64,000 bases of DNA from Pyropia haitanensis (taxonomy: Eukaryota; Rhodophyta; Bangiophyceae; Bangiales; Bangiaceae). Where the stretch lies: NCBI GenBank assembly GCA_008729055.1, contig SDUX01000010.1, forward strand, positions 2,557,090 to 2,621,089, written 5' to 3'. A program made the position numbers and the translations under genes. This document shows, piece after piece, positions 32,715 through 45,600 of this stretch. Numbering within the stretch: the stretch's first letter is position 1; each line of letters starts with the position of its first letter. The notes beneath the pieces were generated by a model. That model had not been told where the DNA came from. It searched no databases and saw only the letters and a program-made list of their open reading frames with translations.

Positions 32715-34147
32715 CGTTTGTGATGCCCACCGGCCGCCCCGTTTCTGTGCTCCCCGTCACGTGGCTCCTACATGGCGTCAAGAGCACGTTTTATTGTTTG
32801 TTGTATCTGTTGTTGGCGAGCCTCCTCACCGCCCCACCGTAGCGGCGCCCTTCCCGCTGACGGTGGGGAGGGGGAGAAGCCTGCTCGCCTCTCGCACTTC
32901 CCCACATCTCCACCCCCCGCCCACAAGAGCTTTACGCCGTCGCCACCCTCTTGGCAACCCAACCCCCCCACCCACATCAACGCACCCCCCATCTTGAGCC
33001 TCTCTCCCGTCATCGACCCCGCCTTCCATCCTAAATGCTTCTCTCTCTCTCCGAATCCCGTCACTTCTTGCCTCTGGATGCGTCCACCAACTCCAGGCAG
33101 CACAGCTTCACCAGCGCCCCCGTTCATGCCTTGTCTTCTTGACCGATCCACGCACAAAAGACCCACACGCATGCAAAGAACGAACAAAAAAAGAAATACC
33201 AAAACACGCAGCAAAACACACGGCCTAAACACACAGTTAGGCACCATGATGCCACTCATGCAGTACGAGGCACAGATGCACAAACAGATACGCGCGTCCA
33301 TTCCCTCCAGCGTCTCGGGACCCCGGCGAGTCATCAAGAACTAGCGCTGGCGCTTCACATCTCCCATAACCTTGCCCAACGGTAGGGCAGACGTGGACCC
33401 GAGCACCTACAGCGATGCCGCCGATGATCGATGTCGACTCGAGCAAGTGGAAGGTCATCGGGAGCCTCGCGGGGAGAGAGGCGAGGGGCGTGCGTGCAGG
33501 CGCGCGTCAGCGTGGGGGACCGTGCCAACTCGGTGTGAGACGGCGAGCGGCGGTTGGAAGCCAGTCTACGGCACGGCCTGCGACTCAAGCTCCAGGGCGC
33601 GCGGCGTCTCGATTCTGAGACGTTGGGATCGGACCTTCTCGAGAAAGAATTTGGTGATCGACTCCGAAGCCTTGGAAGGCAAGTCTGATCGATGCACTAA
33701 TTTGTCACGTCTGCGACCTGCCTATTGGTTGATGAGCCGGAACCTCCCCCCCTCCCCTTACTTGGGGTGCATCCAAGTGTTCCATGAAGAGTGCAGACGC
33801 TGCAACGCCTTCCGTAATTTGCTGCCCGCGAGATTGTCACTCGGCAACCTCGCGGCACGTCACGCGCGGCCGCGTGATCGTCGAAGTGCGGGGAGCTCCC
33901 GAACTCGCCCAGTCACAGGCCCACCACGTGGCGACGAGCCGTTCGTGAGTGGACATAGCGAGGCACAAGGGGCCCCCCGTACATGCCCCAGGCGGCTCGG
34001 GGTGTCCAGAGAAGAGACACCCGAGCTGTAAAGCAATCGCGTCTCGCGGATCCAAGTATGACTTGTGGGAGACTGTTGACTTGTACAAGCGATGTGTGTA
34101 TGTGTGTGGGCTGTGTAGGCCTTGCGTAGCGGATTCGGGCTTTAGTG
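32715..34147. mobile_element. CACTA-like element copy B, inverted and degraded
   Basis: This region matches copy A (18742 to about 20360) in reverse orientation. The right end reads TTGCGTAGCGGATTCGGGCT then TTAGTG, ending at 34147. The TATGTGTGTGGGCTGTGTAG stretch inside it matches the reverse complement of copy A's left end. Interior matches include the reverse complement of the 19240-19350 segment at about 33720-33830 and the ACGTTTTATT...TTGTTGTATC words at 32788-32812. The end equivalent to copy A's right TIR is missing or unrecognisable, so the left limit (about 32715) is approximate. Confidence 0.6.
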
Positions 34148-35159
34148 ACAGTGGCTGCAGCCGCGGGCCCGCGTGGCCCCCTATCCGCCATGTTCCTCGA
34201 CGGCATCTCTCTCGCGCACCGCCATGACAGCGCTTGTCGGTGCTGTCTGTGCCGTCGCCCCCCTCGCTGCCGCTACCCCTGTGCTGCCGCTTCATGAGCG
34301 GTGTTGCGCCCGCCACGCTGGCCCGCCGTCGCTTTAGCGGCCGGCTTGCCCTTCGTACGCAGCGGGCAAGAAAAGGTAGCGTGGGCTAGCGAAGCAACCG
34401 GGAAGCTGTGTGGGCACGGCAGCAACCGCATTGCCAAATGGTCGCGGTGGCCGTGACCAGGTCAGAGGTAGCCAAGTCCTATCTCCGCGCCTGAACTTAG
34501 GCACTTGGATTAAATTTTAAATGTCTTGGGTAAGTTGTTTCTTTAACGGTCCAATGAGAGCGTAGGACTGTTGGCCGTCACCCCGCGACACGCCAGTGAC
34601 ACGGGCGCCCTCACGAGTCTTAGTCGCGGGAGGGGTGTCGTCGCCAGCTCCGGGGTGAGAAACGAGCCCATCGCCAGAGGCAGTCGATGGCCTGCGCGTT
34701 AGGCCAAACTGGGCCAGTCCGGAAGCCAACGAAGGCCCATTCCGATGGGCCGGTAGCCATCGCGCGGCGCGTTGGGCTGCCGATGGGAAACCGGGGGAAA
34801 CGTGACGATGGCGGCACGCGACGCGGCGGGGCGGCCGCCGCGGGCGCGTCGCGGGCAAGGGCACGGCTGGGGGGGGGTGGGGGGGGGGGGGGGGGTGGGA
34901 AGGACCGCCGTGCCACGCACGCCGCGAGGCTGCCGCCGCGCGGGAGCGTCGCGGTGCGTTGCGCCCGCCGGCGGCGGCGGCGCCGCGGCGGGCCGCCGCG
35001 GGAGGGCGGGGGGGTGCGCCAGACGCGCGCGAGGGGGGGGGGGGGGGCGCCGCTGACGGTGCGGCCGCGCCGGCGCGGCGTACGCTCGGCGCGCGCCAGT
35101 GCCGCGGCGGTTCCCCCCCCTCTGTCGGCTGTCCCCCCCCCCCCCCCCCCCAACGCTCA
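34148..35159. other. no gene seen; GC/poly-G-rich from 34800
   Basis: Ordinary-composition DNA up to about 34790, then very GC-rich with G-runs to 35155. Open frames are compositional. It borders the foldback element. Confidence 0.35.
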
Positions 35160-36003
35160 ACCAACACGGGGAAACACTCCGCTCCGACTCGAGACATTTA
35201 CGCTCCGCATCGAGAGCTTTACGCTCCGGGTCCGTCCTGGGGCACAGTGAGGGCTTCCATCCTGCGGCTGGGGCGGACCCTCTCCGCCTCGAGTCTTAAC
35301 CGTGGACCTATAGGATGCGCGCAATCTACCCGGGACCACACGGTGGGGGTCGAATTTGAGGCTCTCATTCACTCTGTGCGACGACCTGAACCGCAGATTC
35401 ACGCCACCGTCGCCCGCTGGCCTATAACTCGCGCGTCCCATTCTCGACAGAATCAGGCCGCACACATGCCACGTTGCGCGCTTTTCCAAAAGTCATGCGT
35501 GCCGGATCTCGAAACCTTTCGTCTGAAAAACGCCCCCGCCCCGCGCCCCCGGGGCCCCCCGCGCGCCCGCGGGGCGCCCGCGCCGCCCGCGCCGCCCGCG
35601 CCGCCCGCGCCGCCCGCGCCGCCGCCCGCGCCGCCCGCGCCGCCCGCGCCGCCCGCGCCGCCCGCGCCGCCCGCGCCGCCCGCGTCGCCCGCGCCGGCGC
35701 CGCCGGCGCCCGCGTCGCACCCGCGCCGGCCGCGCCCGCGCGGCCCCCGCGCCGCCCCCGCGCCAGCGCCGCCCGCGCCGCGCCAGCGACGCCCGTGCGA
35801 GCGCGCCCGCTCGTGCAATGCCTGGGCGCGCGTCCGCGCACACGTCGTCCGCACCCGCGCCGTCCGCGTCCGCGCCGCTGGCGCCCGCGCCGCGCCGCGC
35901 CACGAGCGCCGCTACGAAAAATCCCGGCCTCGCGAACCTGGCCCTTCTCTCTTCACTTCCGTCAATTACAGTACTCTCCATGGACTCTCTCACCCAGTAC
36001 AGG

Positions 36004-36390
36004 CAACCTTAACCCCTCCCTATTTTTCATTAACCCACCCTTAAGTGGCTCTAACCACCCCCTAACCGGCCCTAAGTGGCCTGAGCAACCTTAACCCCCC
36101 ACTACTGTTTCAATAACCCACCCCTAAGTGGCCCTAACCACCCCCTAAACGGCCCTAAGTGGCCTTAGCAACCTTAACCCCCCACTAATGTTCATTAACC
36201 CACCCTTAAGTGGCCCTAACCACCCCCTAAACGGCCCTAAGTGGACTTGGCAACCTTAACCCCCCCCAAATTTCATTAACCCACCCCCAAGTGCCCCTAA
36301 CCACCCCCTAAACGGCCTCAAGTGGCCTTAGCAACCTGAACCCGTCCCTAATTTTCATTAACCACCCCCTAAACGGCCTAATAACCCTTA
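36004..36390. repeat. about 82-bp tandem repeat with CCCTAA-like words
   Basis: The phrase TAACCCACC followed by AAGTGG recurs at about 36028, 36112, 36193 and 36275, with a diverged copy at 36356, giving a period near 82 bp. Each unit also holds CCACCCCCTAAACGGCC and a CTTAACCCC. The units are rich in CCTAA-type words but are not a true telomeric array. Confidence 0.75.
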
Positions 36391-37289
36391 ATTTCAGGAA
36401 AAAAGAGGAAAAGTCGCTTCAAAAGTGCTCCAAAACACGTCCCAAGTCATATTTTCTGGACATAACAATATCCTCATTCAGCGGCGCGTCTGATGCACGC
36501 ACTCCTGTGTCGAACGGTTATCATGACCTCTAGTACTTGGCGTGCAAGCGTCGATTTGGCCCGTTTGCGGGACATCTCCACCCACAGTGACTCGGGATCG
36601 TGTCCGTTTCTGGATCTAATGCCTGTACCCTCTGCGCATGACCCGGACGGGTCTCCATGCCAGGTCCGGTCATCATTGGACATCATGCGGCGACGCAAGG
36701 CCCGTACAGGTGCCAAAATCGGGGGTACACGTCTTTACGGTGCCATAACGGGCGTCCCCGACCTTTGCACACCGATTTTCTTGCTTTCCCAGTGGATGCG
36801 CACCATCGACTTGCCCTGACCAAGTTTTGGTTTGAATATTGTAAATTGGTCACTCCTGAGCCCTGACATGGTGCCTTGTGGTGTCTTATTGCAAAAGACA
36901 GGCAGACAGCTGAGCGTCAAGTGGCGTATCCGTACAACCCATCAAGTCGGATTCGACAAAATCGATGGAGGGCTTCTCAGTGGGATGCAAGATGGCGGAA
37001 ACCCCGATGGAACCGGTCCCCCGGTCATTTGGGGGTCCCTGGGGACCCCCTCTAAAACCCCCCCAGGAGGGTCTTTCCGCGCAGGTGGCCAAGTGCCACG
37101 CTGCGGGAACGACTGTCAGACGTCCTGAAAGGGGTCTGTGAGGTTATAGAGCTCGAGAAATGACCTCAGGAGTGTCTCGAACGTCTAATTCTACGCTAAA
37201 CACCCCCGAATGGGCCTTAGTACGCGCGCAAGTCGGGTTAAGTCGCCCATATTACGGCTAAGTCCCCCTCATAAGCTTAATATTAGGCC
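36391..37289. other. unique centre of the foldback element
   Basis: About 900 bp between the two satellite arrays with ordinary composition. A 108-aa open frame (36493-36819, +) is not recognised. At 37019-37051 is a short palindromic stretch (GGTCATTTGGGGGTCCC...GGGGACCCCC). No transposase is seen. Confidence 0.35.
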
Positions 37290-38060
37290 TAATAGGCTCT
37301 TGATCCTCCTTAGTGATCTTTATACCACATTCATATGTTTTATTTCACCTAGTGCACCCCAAATGACGCCTAATGAGGCCTAAGTCACGTTAACCCAAAC
37401 AAATATTTCCCTAATGACCTCAAGTTCAGCCTAACCCACCTGGAGTGACCCCCAATGCGAATTTAACAAGTTCCAAATCCCACTTAAACCAGGAAAACGA
37501 CTTAAGGTTAGCCTTCATGGGCTCTGGATCCTCCCTAATGATCTTTATACCACATACATTTCACTTAATCGACCTTAACCCACGCCTAATCCACCCTTAA
37601 CCCACCAAACCATCCCCTAATCTCCTTAATGTACCCCTACTCACCTTAACTTTAATCAAACCACCCCCTAAGTGGCCAAATGTAGCCCGAATGGTGCCAA
37701 AATGACCCTAAATGGGCACACAGTTGTGGATTTGGACTTATAATGCGCCCTAATAGGCCTCTGATTCTCCTTAGTGATCCTCATACCACATTCATTTTAC
37801 CCGAATCGACCTTAACCCGCGCCTAATCCACCTTCAACCCACCTAACCACCCCCGAACCACCCTAATGTACCCCTAATGTGCTAAAGTTAAGCCTAATCA
37901 CCCCTTAAGTGGCCACATGTAGCCCTAATGGGGCCTTAATGGCCTGAAAGTCGCACTCAGTTGGGTATTCGGACTTAAAGTGGGCCCTAATTGGCCTCTG
38001 ATCATCCCTAGTGATCCTTATACCACATTCATTTCACCTAATCGACCTTAACCCACGCCT
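37290..38060. repeat. about 235-bp tandem repeat array inside the foldback element
   Basis: Four diverged copies share GATCCTCCTTAGTGATC (or close variants), TATACCACATTCAT and CGACCTTAACCCACGCCTAA. They start near 37300, 37520, 37755 and 37990. The last copy is cut short at the junction with the right arm at about 38060-38099. Confidence 0.7.
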
Positions 38061-38905
38061 CGTCGACGGCATCCCCCAGCCGCTGCCGAGGCCGCCTGTA
38101 CTGGGTGAGAGCGTCCATGAAGAGTACTGTAATTGACGGAAGTGAAGAGAGATGGGCCAGGTCCGCGAGGCCGGGATTTTTCGTAGCGGCGCTCGTGACG
38201 CGGCGCGGCGCGGGCGCCAGCGGCGCGGACGCGGACGGCGCGGGTGCGGACGGCGTGTGCGCGGACGCACGCCCAGGCATTGCACGAGCGGGCGCGCGCG
38301 CACGGGCGTCGCTGGCGCGGCGCGGGCGGCGCTGGCGCGGGAGCGGCGCGGGGGCCGCGCGGGCGCGGCCGGCGCGGGTGCGACGCGGGCGCCGGCGGCG
38401 CCGGCGCGGGCGACGCGGGCGGCGCGGGCGGCGCGGGCGGCGGCGCGGGCGGCGCGGGCGGCGCGGGCGGCGCGGGCGGCGCGGGCGCCCCGCGGGCGCG
38501 CGGGGGGCCCCGGGGGCGCGGGGCGGGGGCGTTTTTCAGACGAAAGGTTTCGAGATCCGGCACGCATGACTTTTGGAAAAGCGCGCAACGTGGCATGTGT
38601 GCGGCCTGATTCTGTCGAGAATGGGACGCGCGAGTTATAGGCCAGCGGGCGACGGTGGCGTGAATCTGCGGTTCAGGTCGTCGCACAGAGTGAATGAGAG
38701 CCTCAAATTCGACCCCCACCGTGTGGTCCCGGGTAGATTGCGCGCATCCTATAGGTCCACGGTTAAGACTCGAGGCGGAGAGGGTCCGCCCCAGCCGCAG
38801 GCTGGAGGCCTTCACTGCGCACCCCGACGCCCCCGGAGTACAAAACACTCGATGCGGAGCGTAGATGTCTCGTGTCGGAGCGGAGTGTTTCCTTGTGCTC
38901 GCTCA

Positions 38906-41037
38906 ACCCCCCCCTCAAACGGCGGATAGGTGTCACCCTCCCCTCCACCCCCCCCCCCCCCCCCCCGGTGCCACCCGAGCGCCCGCCAGTGCGGGTGGGC
39001 AGGGACAATGGCACGCCCCGCTGGGCTGGCGCCGCGACCGCCGTCGCCACCACCACCGGCACGCCACGCTGCAGCCGGCCCGCGCCGTGGGGGGCTGCTG
39101 TGCGCCGCCCCGCGGCGGCCGTCGCGAGCGCGCGCGGCCGGCGGCGGGGGCGGCCGGCGCCAACGTGGCCACGGCACGCGGCGGTGGCGAGCCGTCGCGA
39201 GAGGTAGGGGGGGGGGGGGGGGGAGGGGGCTCCCAAACCGGGGGTGCCGCGGCGACAGAGGGGCTGCTGCTGTGCCGGGGGGGTTGAGCGGGAGGTGGAG
39301 GTGGGGGGGGGGGGGGGGGGGGTGCGCGCGTGCGGATGCGTGGGTGGCACGTGTCGGCGGCGGTGGCGAGCCGCCAGCCCTGCCCGCCCCCAGACGCTGA
39401 CCCGCGGGCGGTCCTCGACGGCGGCGGCGGGCGCGGCACGGTCCACCGGGGCGGCGGCGGCGGTGGCCACGGCGGCGGTCAGCGGCTGGCTGGGGCGGCG
39501 GCTGGCCGGCGGGGGGGGGAGGGGGGGTCAGCTCGCGGCGGCCGGCCGGCAGCCGTCGCGGTGGGGTCCGCCCCGCGGGACACCCGCCGGTGCCCTCCCT
39601 CCTAGACACCTGGCGGGGCAGCCTGGCTGGCGGGTAGCGGCGCTAGCTAGACGGCCCACCGCGGCGGCCACCGGCCGCTCCGTCAAGAGGCGGCGACCGC
39701 CCCGGCCAACCGCCGCGTGGCACTGGCCGCAGCGGGGAGGCGCGGCGCGACCGGCACGCCCCACCGCGTGCGCGGGCGTCCCCCCCCCCCCGCAGCCCAC
39801 CCCCACACCGCGGGCACCGCGGCGCGCTCCGGGCGGCCGACGACAGAGCAGCCGACGGCCGTCTGGCCGCCCAGAAAAAAAAAAAAAAATGGCCTGGTCA
39901 TTCCATGGGGACTTTTTTTTTCAAGTGGGCGTGACGTGGCCTGGGTGGGGGCGGGGGGGGGGGGGGGGGGATGGGTGGGCCCGCTGCCAACCCCACCCGC
40001 CGCTCGTGCCCCGCGCCGCCCACGCCGGTGCCGTACACGCGCCAGCCCGACGGTGGCAGCGGCTTGGCCGGCGCGCGCGCCCGCGGGACGGCGGCGGGCC
40101 GGCCGCGCCGGGACGGTAGGTGCGCGGCGTCTGGTCCACGGCGCGCCCCCGCCGTTGGGCTCCCACCACCTGCCAATACGCCACGGCCGGCCGCCCACCG
40201 CCCCGCCATTGCCGCCGGCGTGCCCCGTTGGGCGGCGGTCCCCCGCGCGACGCTGCTGGGACAGCCGCCGTCGCCGGCCGGGGTCGCCCGTGGTGCCCCC
40301 ACCGCGGCGCCGGCGCGTGCGCCCAGCCGCCGCCCGCGCCGGCCACCGCCGGGGGTCGCGCGGGCGCGGCGCGGGCGGCGGCGACGCGCTGCCCGCGGTT
40401 GGCCGCCGCCGGCACTGGCCGCCGGGGGGTGCGGCGGGGGGCGGGGGGGGTGGGGACGGGCGCCGGCAGCGCCGCGGCGCCACCCGTGGCCGCCCCTACG
40501 CTGGCGGTGGCGGCGTCGCCGCCGGCTGCCGCCGCGTGGCCGCCGCCCGCCGCGCGCTCGCGGCAGACTGTCCGCCGCGGCGGCGGGCGCCGAGGACGGG
40601 CGGCGCCCACGTCAGCGTGTGCGGGGACACCCCTGGACGGGGGGGGCATGCCGGCCGGCGGGGGGTGTCTCTAGAACGCAGAGGCGCCGCCGCCGGTGCC
40701 ACCCGCCGCCACCACCGCCGTTGCCGCCGTGGATGGTTCTTCCTTACGACCGTGCCTTTTTTTTGCCTCTGGTGGCTGGACCGGGCGCTGCGTCGGGCGT
40801 GGCACGCGGGCTACGCCTTACGGGGGGGCCCTCGGGGAGGAGAGCAAACGGCGGGAGAGCGGCCGAAAAAAAACTAGGGAGACACACGGGGGGGTGCATC
40901 CGACAGCACCCACCCATTCCTCCGGCTCCCACTTCCACCCAGGGAGAGAGTGGTGGGTGGCGTCGTCGCGGGTCGGGCCTAGACGGACAGGGCCACCCCA
41001 ACACCGCGCGGGCGGCGGCAAGACGTCAAGCGCTTTG
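38906..41037. other. GC-rich, no gene supported
   Basis: About 2.1 kb of GC-rich DNA with G/C runs (for example 38950-38966, 39302-39322 and 39951-39970) and an A14 run at 39875-39888. Open frames on both strands are Pro/Arg/Ala-rich and mutually shadowing. The last part is the 3' flank of the large coiled-coil gene. Confidence 0.35.
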
Positions 41038-41222
41038 TCAGCGCATCAACCGCATAACGTCGAGGCGGGCGCGCCAGTCCAGACGCGGGCGCGCGCCGCG
41101 CGCCGTGCCGGCAGGGCCGCGCTGCCGGCAGGGGCTGTACAATGAGGAGGTGACGGTCGGTGCCCCCCCCGGCAGCACCCCCCTCCCGTGCGCGCACCGA
41201 CAGCTGCAGCAACAGCAGCGGC

Positions 41223-41258
<36 letters not shown>

Positions 41259-42247
41259 AGTAACGCCAGCCGCGCGAGAAAAAAAAAAGAGAAAAATGAG
41301 CGCGCCACCCAACCACCACCAACGGCACCCATCCCCACCGCGTAGGCGGCAGCGGCGGCACCCCGTCACCCCCCCCCCCCCACCCGCCCCCCCTCCCCAC
41401 CTCCCCACCCCCGCCTCGACACCCCCCACCCCCCCCCCCCCCCCCTCCATCACAGCCCACATCAGCCGTGCGCCGACGGCCCCGCCGCCGCGCGCCCCCC
41501 AATCCGCCCCTTGACGGCGCTAAACAAGCTGCCGCGCCGCCCGCGGCGGTCGTGGCCCGCGCCCCCCCCCCCGGGGGCGCGACGGGCGGCAGCCCCCCCC
41601 CCGACCCCGCCTGCCCCCCCCCGGCCGCCGCCGCCGCCGCCGTCGCCGACGCCGACGACGCCGAGGCGGCCTTGAACGCGGCGAGCTCCCGGTACCGGTG
41701 CTCCGCGTCGCGCGCCTCGGCGAGCGCGTGCGCCTCGAGCGCGGCGGCCTCGGCCGCCTCCTTGTCCCGCTTGGCGTTGAGGATAATCTCCGAGTAGTAG
41801 CTGTCGCGGACGCGCGCAATCTCCGCCTTTAGCGTCGACGTCTCCGACACCGCCGCGCCGACCTGCCGCGCGAGCACGTCCGACGACTCGAGGCGCGCCT
41901 CCATCGCCGCGACGCGCACCTCCCAGCCGCGCACCGCCGCCTGGTGCTCCACCGTCGACGCGAGGAGGCGCTCGTGGAGGCGCGCCACCTCGGCCGCGTC
42001 GGCCGACCGCGCCGCCGCGGCGGCGGTCGCGGCGGTGCGGGCGGCGTCAAGGTCCGCGCGCGCCGTCGCGAGCGCCGCGTCCCGGTCGGCGAGCGCCGCC
42101 GTCGCGGCGGCAGCCGCCGCCGCCGCGGCGGCCGCGTCGCGCTCGCCCGCCGCCGCGCGGGCGGTGGCGGCCTCGAGCTGCCGCGCCAGCCCCGCCCGCT
42201 CCGCCCGCAGCGCCGCGACCTGCCCCCGCTTGGCGTCGGCGGCGGTC

Positions 42248-42279
<32 letters not shown>

Positions 42280-42624
42280 CTCGGCGGCGCGGGCGGCGGT
42301 GAGCTGCGCGGCGAGCGCGGACGAGCCCGCCTGCTCGGCCGACAGCGCCGCCTCGCGCTGCGCGAGGGCGGTCTGGGTGCGCGCGAGCGCCACGCGGGCG
42401 GCCGCCAGCTGCCGCGCGTGCGCCGCGCCGCGCGGACGCCGGCCGCCGTCGGTCGACGCGCGGCCGCCGCCGCCGCCGCCGACGCCGCCGTCGATCGAGG
42501 AGCGGCCACCGCCGCCGCCGCCGCCAGCGGCCGAGCTGGGGGGGGAGCCCGAGCCCCCCGACGCGACCGTCGAGGGGGTGCCGGGGGCGGGGGGCTGGGG
42601 TGGGCGCGGGGTGACCAAGCCGCC

Positions 42625-42662
<38 letters not shown>

Positions 42663-45600
42663 CGCTGCCGCTGGGGTTGCTCGTTGCCGCCGTGGGCTCG
42701 CTCGGCCGCCGGCCAACCGCCCACGACGCGAGCTCCGACAGCGTCGAGAAGGACCGCCCAATGCCCATGCCGGACGCGGGGCTGGCCACGGCGCGCGCCG
42801 GCGGCGGCGGCGGCGCCTCGGCCGCCGCGGCCGCGCCAGCGCCCGCGGCGGTCGTGGCGGCGGCGGCGACGGGGGAGCCGCCGCCCACCGAGCTCGCCGA
42901 CGCGGACCGCGGCTGCGCTTCGAGTTCCGCCAGCTGCAGCCGCGCGGCGGCCGCGTCCGCCACCGCCGCGTCGCGCTGCGCGGCCGCCTCGGCTGACGCG
43001 GCGTCGGCGCGCGCCGCGGCGTCGCGGGCGGCGGCCGCGTCGGCGCGCGCGTCGGCGAGCGCCGCCTCCAGCTCTGCCGTCTCGTCGTCCGCCGCCGCGG
43101 GCGCGCCACTGGCCGACGCCGCCGCCGGCAGTCCCCGGGCGGCCGACCCGGCGGCCGCCGCGGTGGCGGCCGCGGCTGCCGCCTCGGCCGCCGCCGCCCG
43201 CGCCGCCGCCGCCTCCTCGGCGTTGCGGGCGGCGGCCGCGTCGGCGACCGCCGCCGCGGCGGCCGCCTCGGCCGCCCCCACCGCCTCAGCCGCCGCGGCG
43301 TCGCGGCCAGTGGCGGCGGTGGCGGCGGCGGCGGCGGCCGCCTCGGCCGCCACGGCGCGCGCCTCGGCCGCCACGGCCCTCTCCTCGGCCGCCGCCTCGG
43401 CGGTCCGTGCGGCGGCCGCGTCGGCCGCCGCGTCCGCGGCGGCCGCCTCGGCCACCCGCAGCGCCTCGGCGGCGGCCGCCACCCGGTCGGCGGCCGCCGC
43501 TTCCGCCGCTGCCGCACGCTCCGAGGCGGCCGCCTCGGCCGCCGCCACCCGCTCCGACGCGGCCCCCTGGGCCGCCGCCGCCGCCGCGGCCGCGGCGGTC
43601 GCGTCGGCCGCCCGTGCGTCGGCGGCAGCCACGGCCGCCTCGGCCGCCGCCGCCCGCTCCGACGCGGCCGCCTCGGCGGCCGCCGCCCGCTCCGACGCGG
43701 CCGCCTCGGCGGCCGCCGCCCGCTCCGACGCGGCCGCCTCGGCGGCGGCCGCCGCGCTGGCCGCGGCGGTCGCGTCGGCCGCCCGCGTCTCGGCGGCGGC
43801 GGCGGCCGCGTCGGCCGCCGCCGCCCGCTCCGTGGCCGCCGCGGCCGTCGCGGCCGCGTCGTCGGCGGCGGCGGCGCCCAGCTCCCGGGACTGGGACAGC
43901 GACGCCGCCGCCGCGACGCCCGCCGCCCGCGCGGCGGCAGCGTCGGCCCGCGCCACGTCCGCGTCGGCGGCGGCGGCGGCGAGCGCCGCCCGCAGGCCGT
44001 CGGCGTCGGCCGCCGACGCGGCCGCCGCCGCCCGCGCGGCGTCGGCGTCGGCCGACGCTGCCGCGAGCGCCGCGCGCAAGCCGTCCGCGTCGGCGGCCGC
44101 CGCGGTGCGGTCCGCGGCCGCGCCGTCCGCGTCGGAGCGGGACGCGGCCAGCGCCGCGGCTGCGTCGTCGGCCTTGGCGTCGGCCGTCACCACCGCCAGC
44201 CGCGCGGCGTCGGCGTCGGCGCGCGCCGCGTCGAGCGCGCCGCGCAGCGCCTCGGCGTCGGCCTGCGCGGCGGCAACGGTGCCCCGCAGGGCGTCCGCGT
44301 CGGCGGCGTGGGTGGCCACCGCCGCCCGCGCGTCGGCCGCGTCCGCGGCCGCCGCCGCCGCCGCCGCCCGCGCCGCGTCCGCGTCGGCCACCGCGGCGGC
44401 GACCGCGTCGCGCGCGGCGGCCGCGTCGGCGGTCGCGGTCGCGGCGGCCGCGTCCGACGCGGCCGCCGACGCCGCCGCCGCGGCCGCCGCCTGCCGCGCG
44501 GCGTCGGCGTCGGCGTCGGCGGCGGCGGCACGCGCGTCCGCGGCGGCGGCCGCGTCGGCGGCGGCCGCCGCGGCGTCGCGGGATTGCTGCCGCTCGGCCA
44601 CCCCAGCGGCCGCCTCGGATCGTGCCGCGGCCACGTCGGCGGCGGCCGCGTCGAGGCGGCCCCGCAGGTCGGCGGCGGTGGCCGACGCGGCGGCGGCGGC
44701 CGCCTCTGCGTCCGCCGCCACCGCCTGCAGCCGCCCCGCCTCTGCCGCCGCCGCGGCGGCCGACTCGTCGGCGGTCGCCGCGGCCGACCGGGAGCGGGTG
44801 GACGCGGCCGCTACGGCCGCGGCAAGGCGCTCGTCGGCGGCCGCCGCCGCGGCTGCCGCCCGCTCCTCCACCGCCGCGACGCGGGCCGAGGTGTCAGCCG
44901 CCGCGGCCTCCCGTTGCTGCTCGGCCGCGGCCGCCACGGCGACGGCGGCGGCCGCCTCGGCCGCGGCGAGCCGCTCCGCCGCCGCCGCCGCCGCTGCCGC
45001 CAGCCGCTGCTCGGCGTCGGCGGCGGCGGCGGTGGCGGCGGCCGCCAGCCGCTGTTCGGCAGCCGCCTCGGCCGCCGCGAGCCGCCGCGCCCCTTCCGCC
45101 TCGGCGGCGGCGACCCGCGCGTCCGCGTCGGCCGCGGCGGCCGCCGCGGCTTCTGTTCGCCTCGCCTCGGCGTCGGCCTGTGCAGCCGCGACGCGGTCGT
45201 CGGCGTCGGTCTTGGCAGCCGCCAGTCGCTGGTCAAACTCCGACTCGATGATGGCCACCCGCTCGTCGGCATCGGCCTTGACCGCCGCGACCTGCTCGTC
45301 GAAGCCCCGCTCGGCAGTGGCCACCCGCTCGTCGGCCTCCGCCTGGACCGCCGCCACCCGCTCGTCGGCGTCGGCCGCGGCCGCTGCCGCGGCGGCAGCC
45401 GCCGCAGCCACCTCTGCTTCCGCCGCCGCCAGCCGCTCGCCAGCCCCTGCGCCTGCCGCGGCCGCTTTTTCCTCAACCGCGGCCACCCGCGCGTCCGCGT
45501 CGGCCGCGGCCGCCGCCGCGGCAGCAGCGGCGGCGGCCGCCCCCTCCGCCTCGACCGCGGCGACCCGCGCGTCCGCGTCGGCCGCGGCGGCCGTGGCGGC

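Larger units (their letters stand above)
35160..38905. mobile_element. foldback-type element with about 0.8-kb inverted arms
   Basis: The left arm (about 35160-36003) and right arm (about 38099-38905) are near-identical in inverted orientation. The match starts at GGAAACACTCCGCTCCGAC next to each outer end. It passes through CTTAACCGTGGACCTATAGG and ends at CTCTCACCCAGTA on the inner side. Each arm carries a GCCGCCCGC-type minisatellite (35575-35700 and 38395-38495) with more units in the left arm. The 2.1-kb centre is much AT-richer and made of two tandem arrays. No transposase is seen. Long-TIR foldback elements are usually mobilised in trans. Target duplication cannot be read because both outer flanks are C/G-runs. 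Confidence 0.75.

Noticed and set aside
36004..36390. CCCTAA-like words suggesting a telomere
   Set aside because: The period is about 82 bp with degenerate words, and the block lies inside a foldback element; it is a satellite, not a telomere.
39876..39925. A-run and T-run pair around 39.9 kb as a possible retro-insert tail
   Set aside because: No coding sequence, no target duplication and no matching copy in the window.
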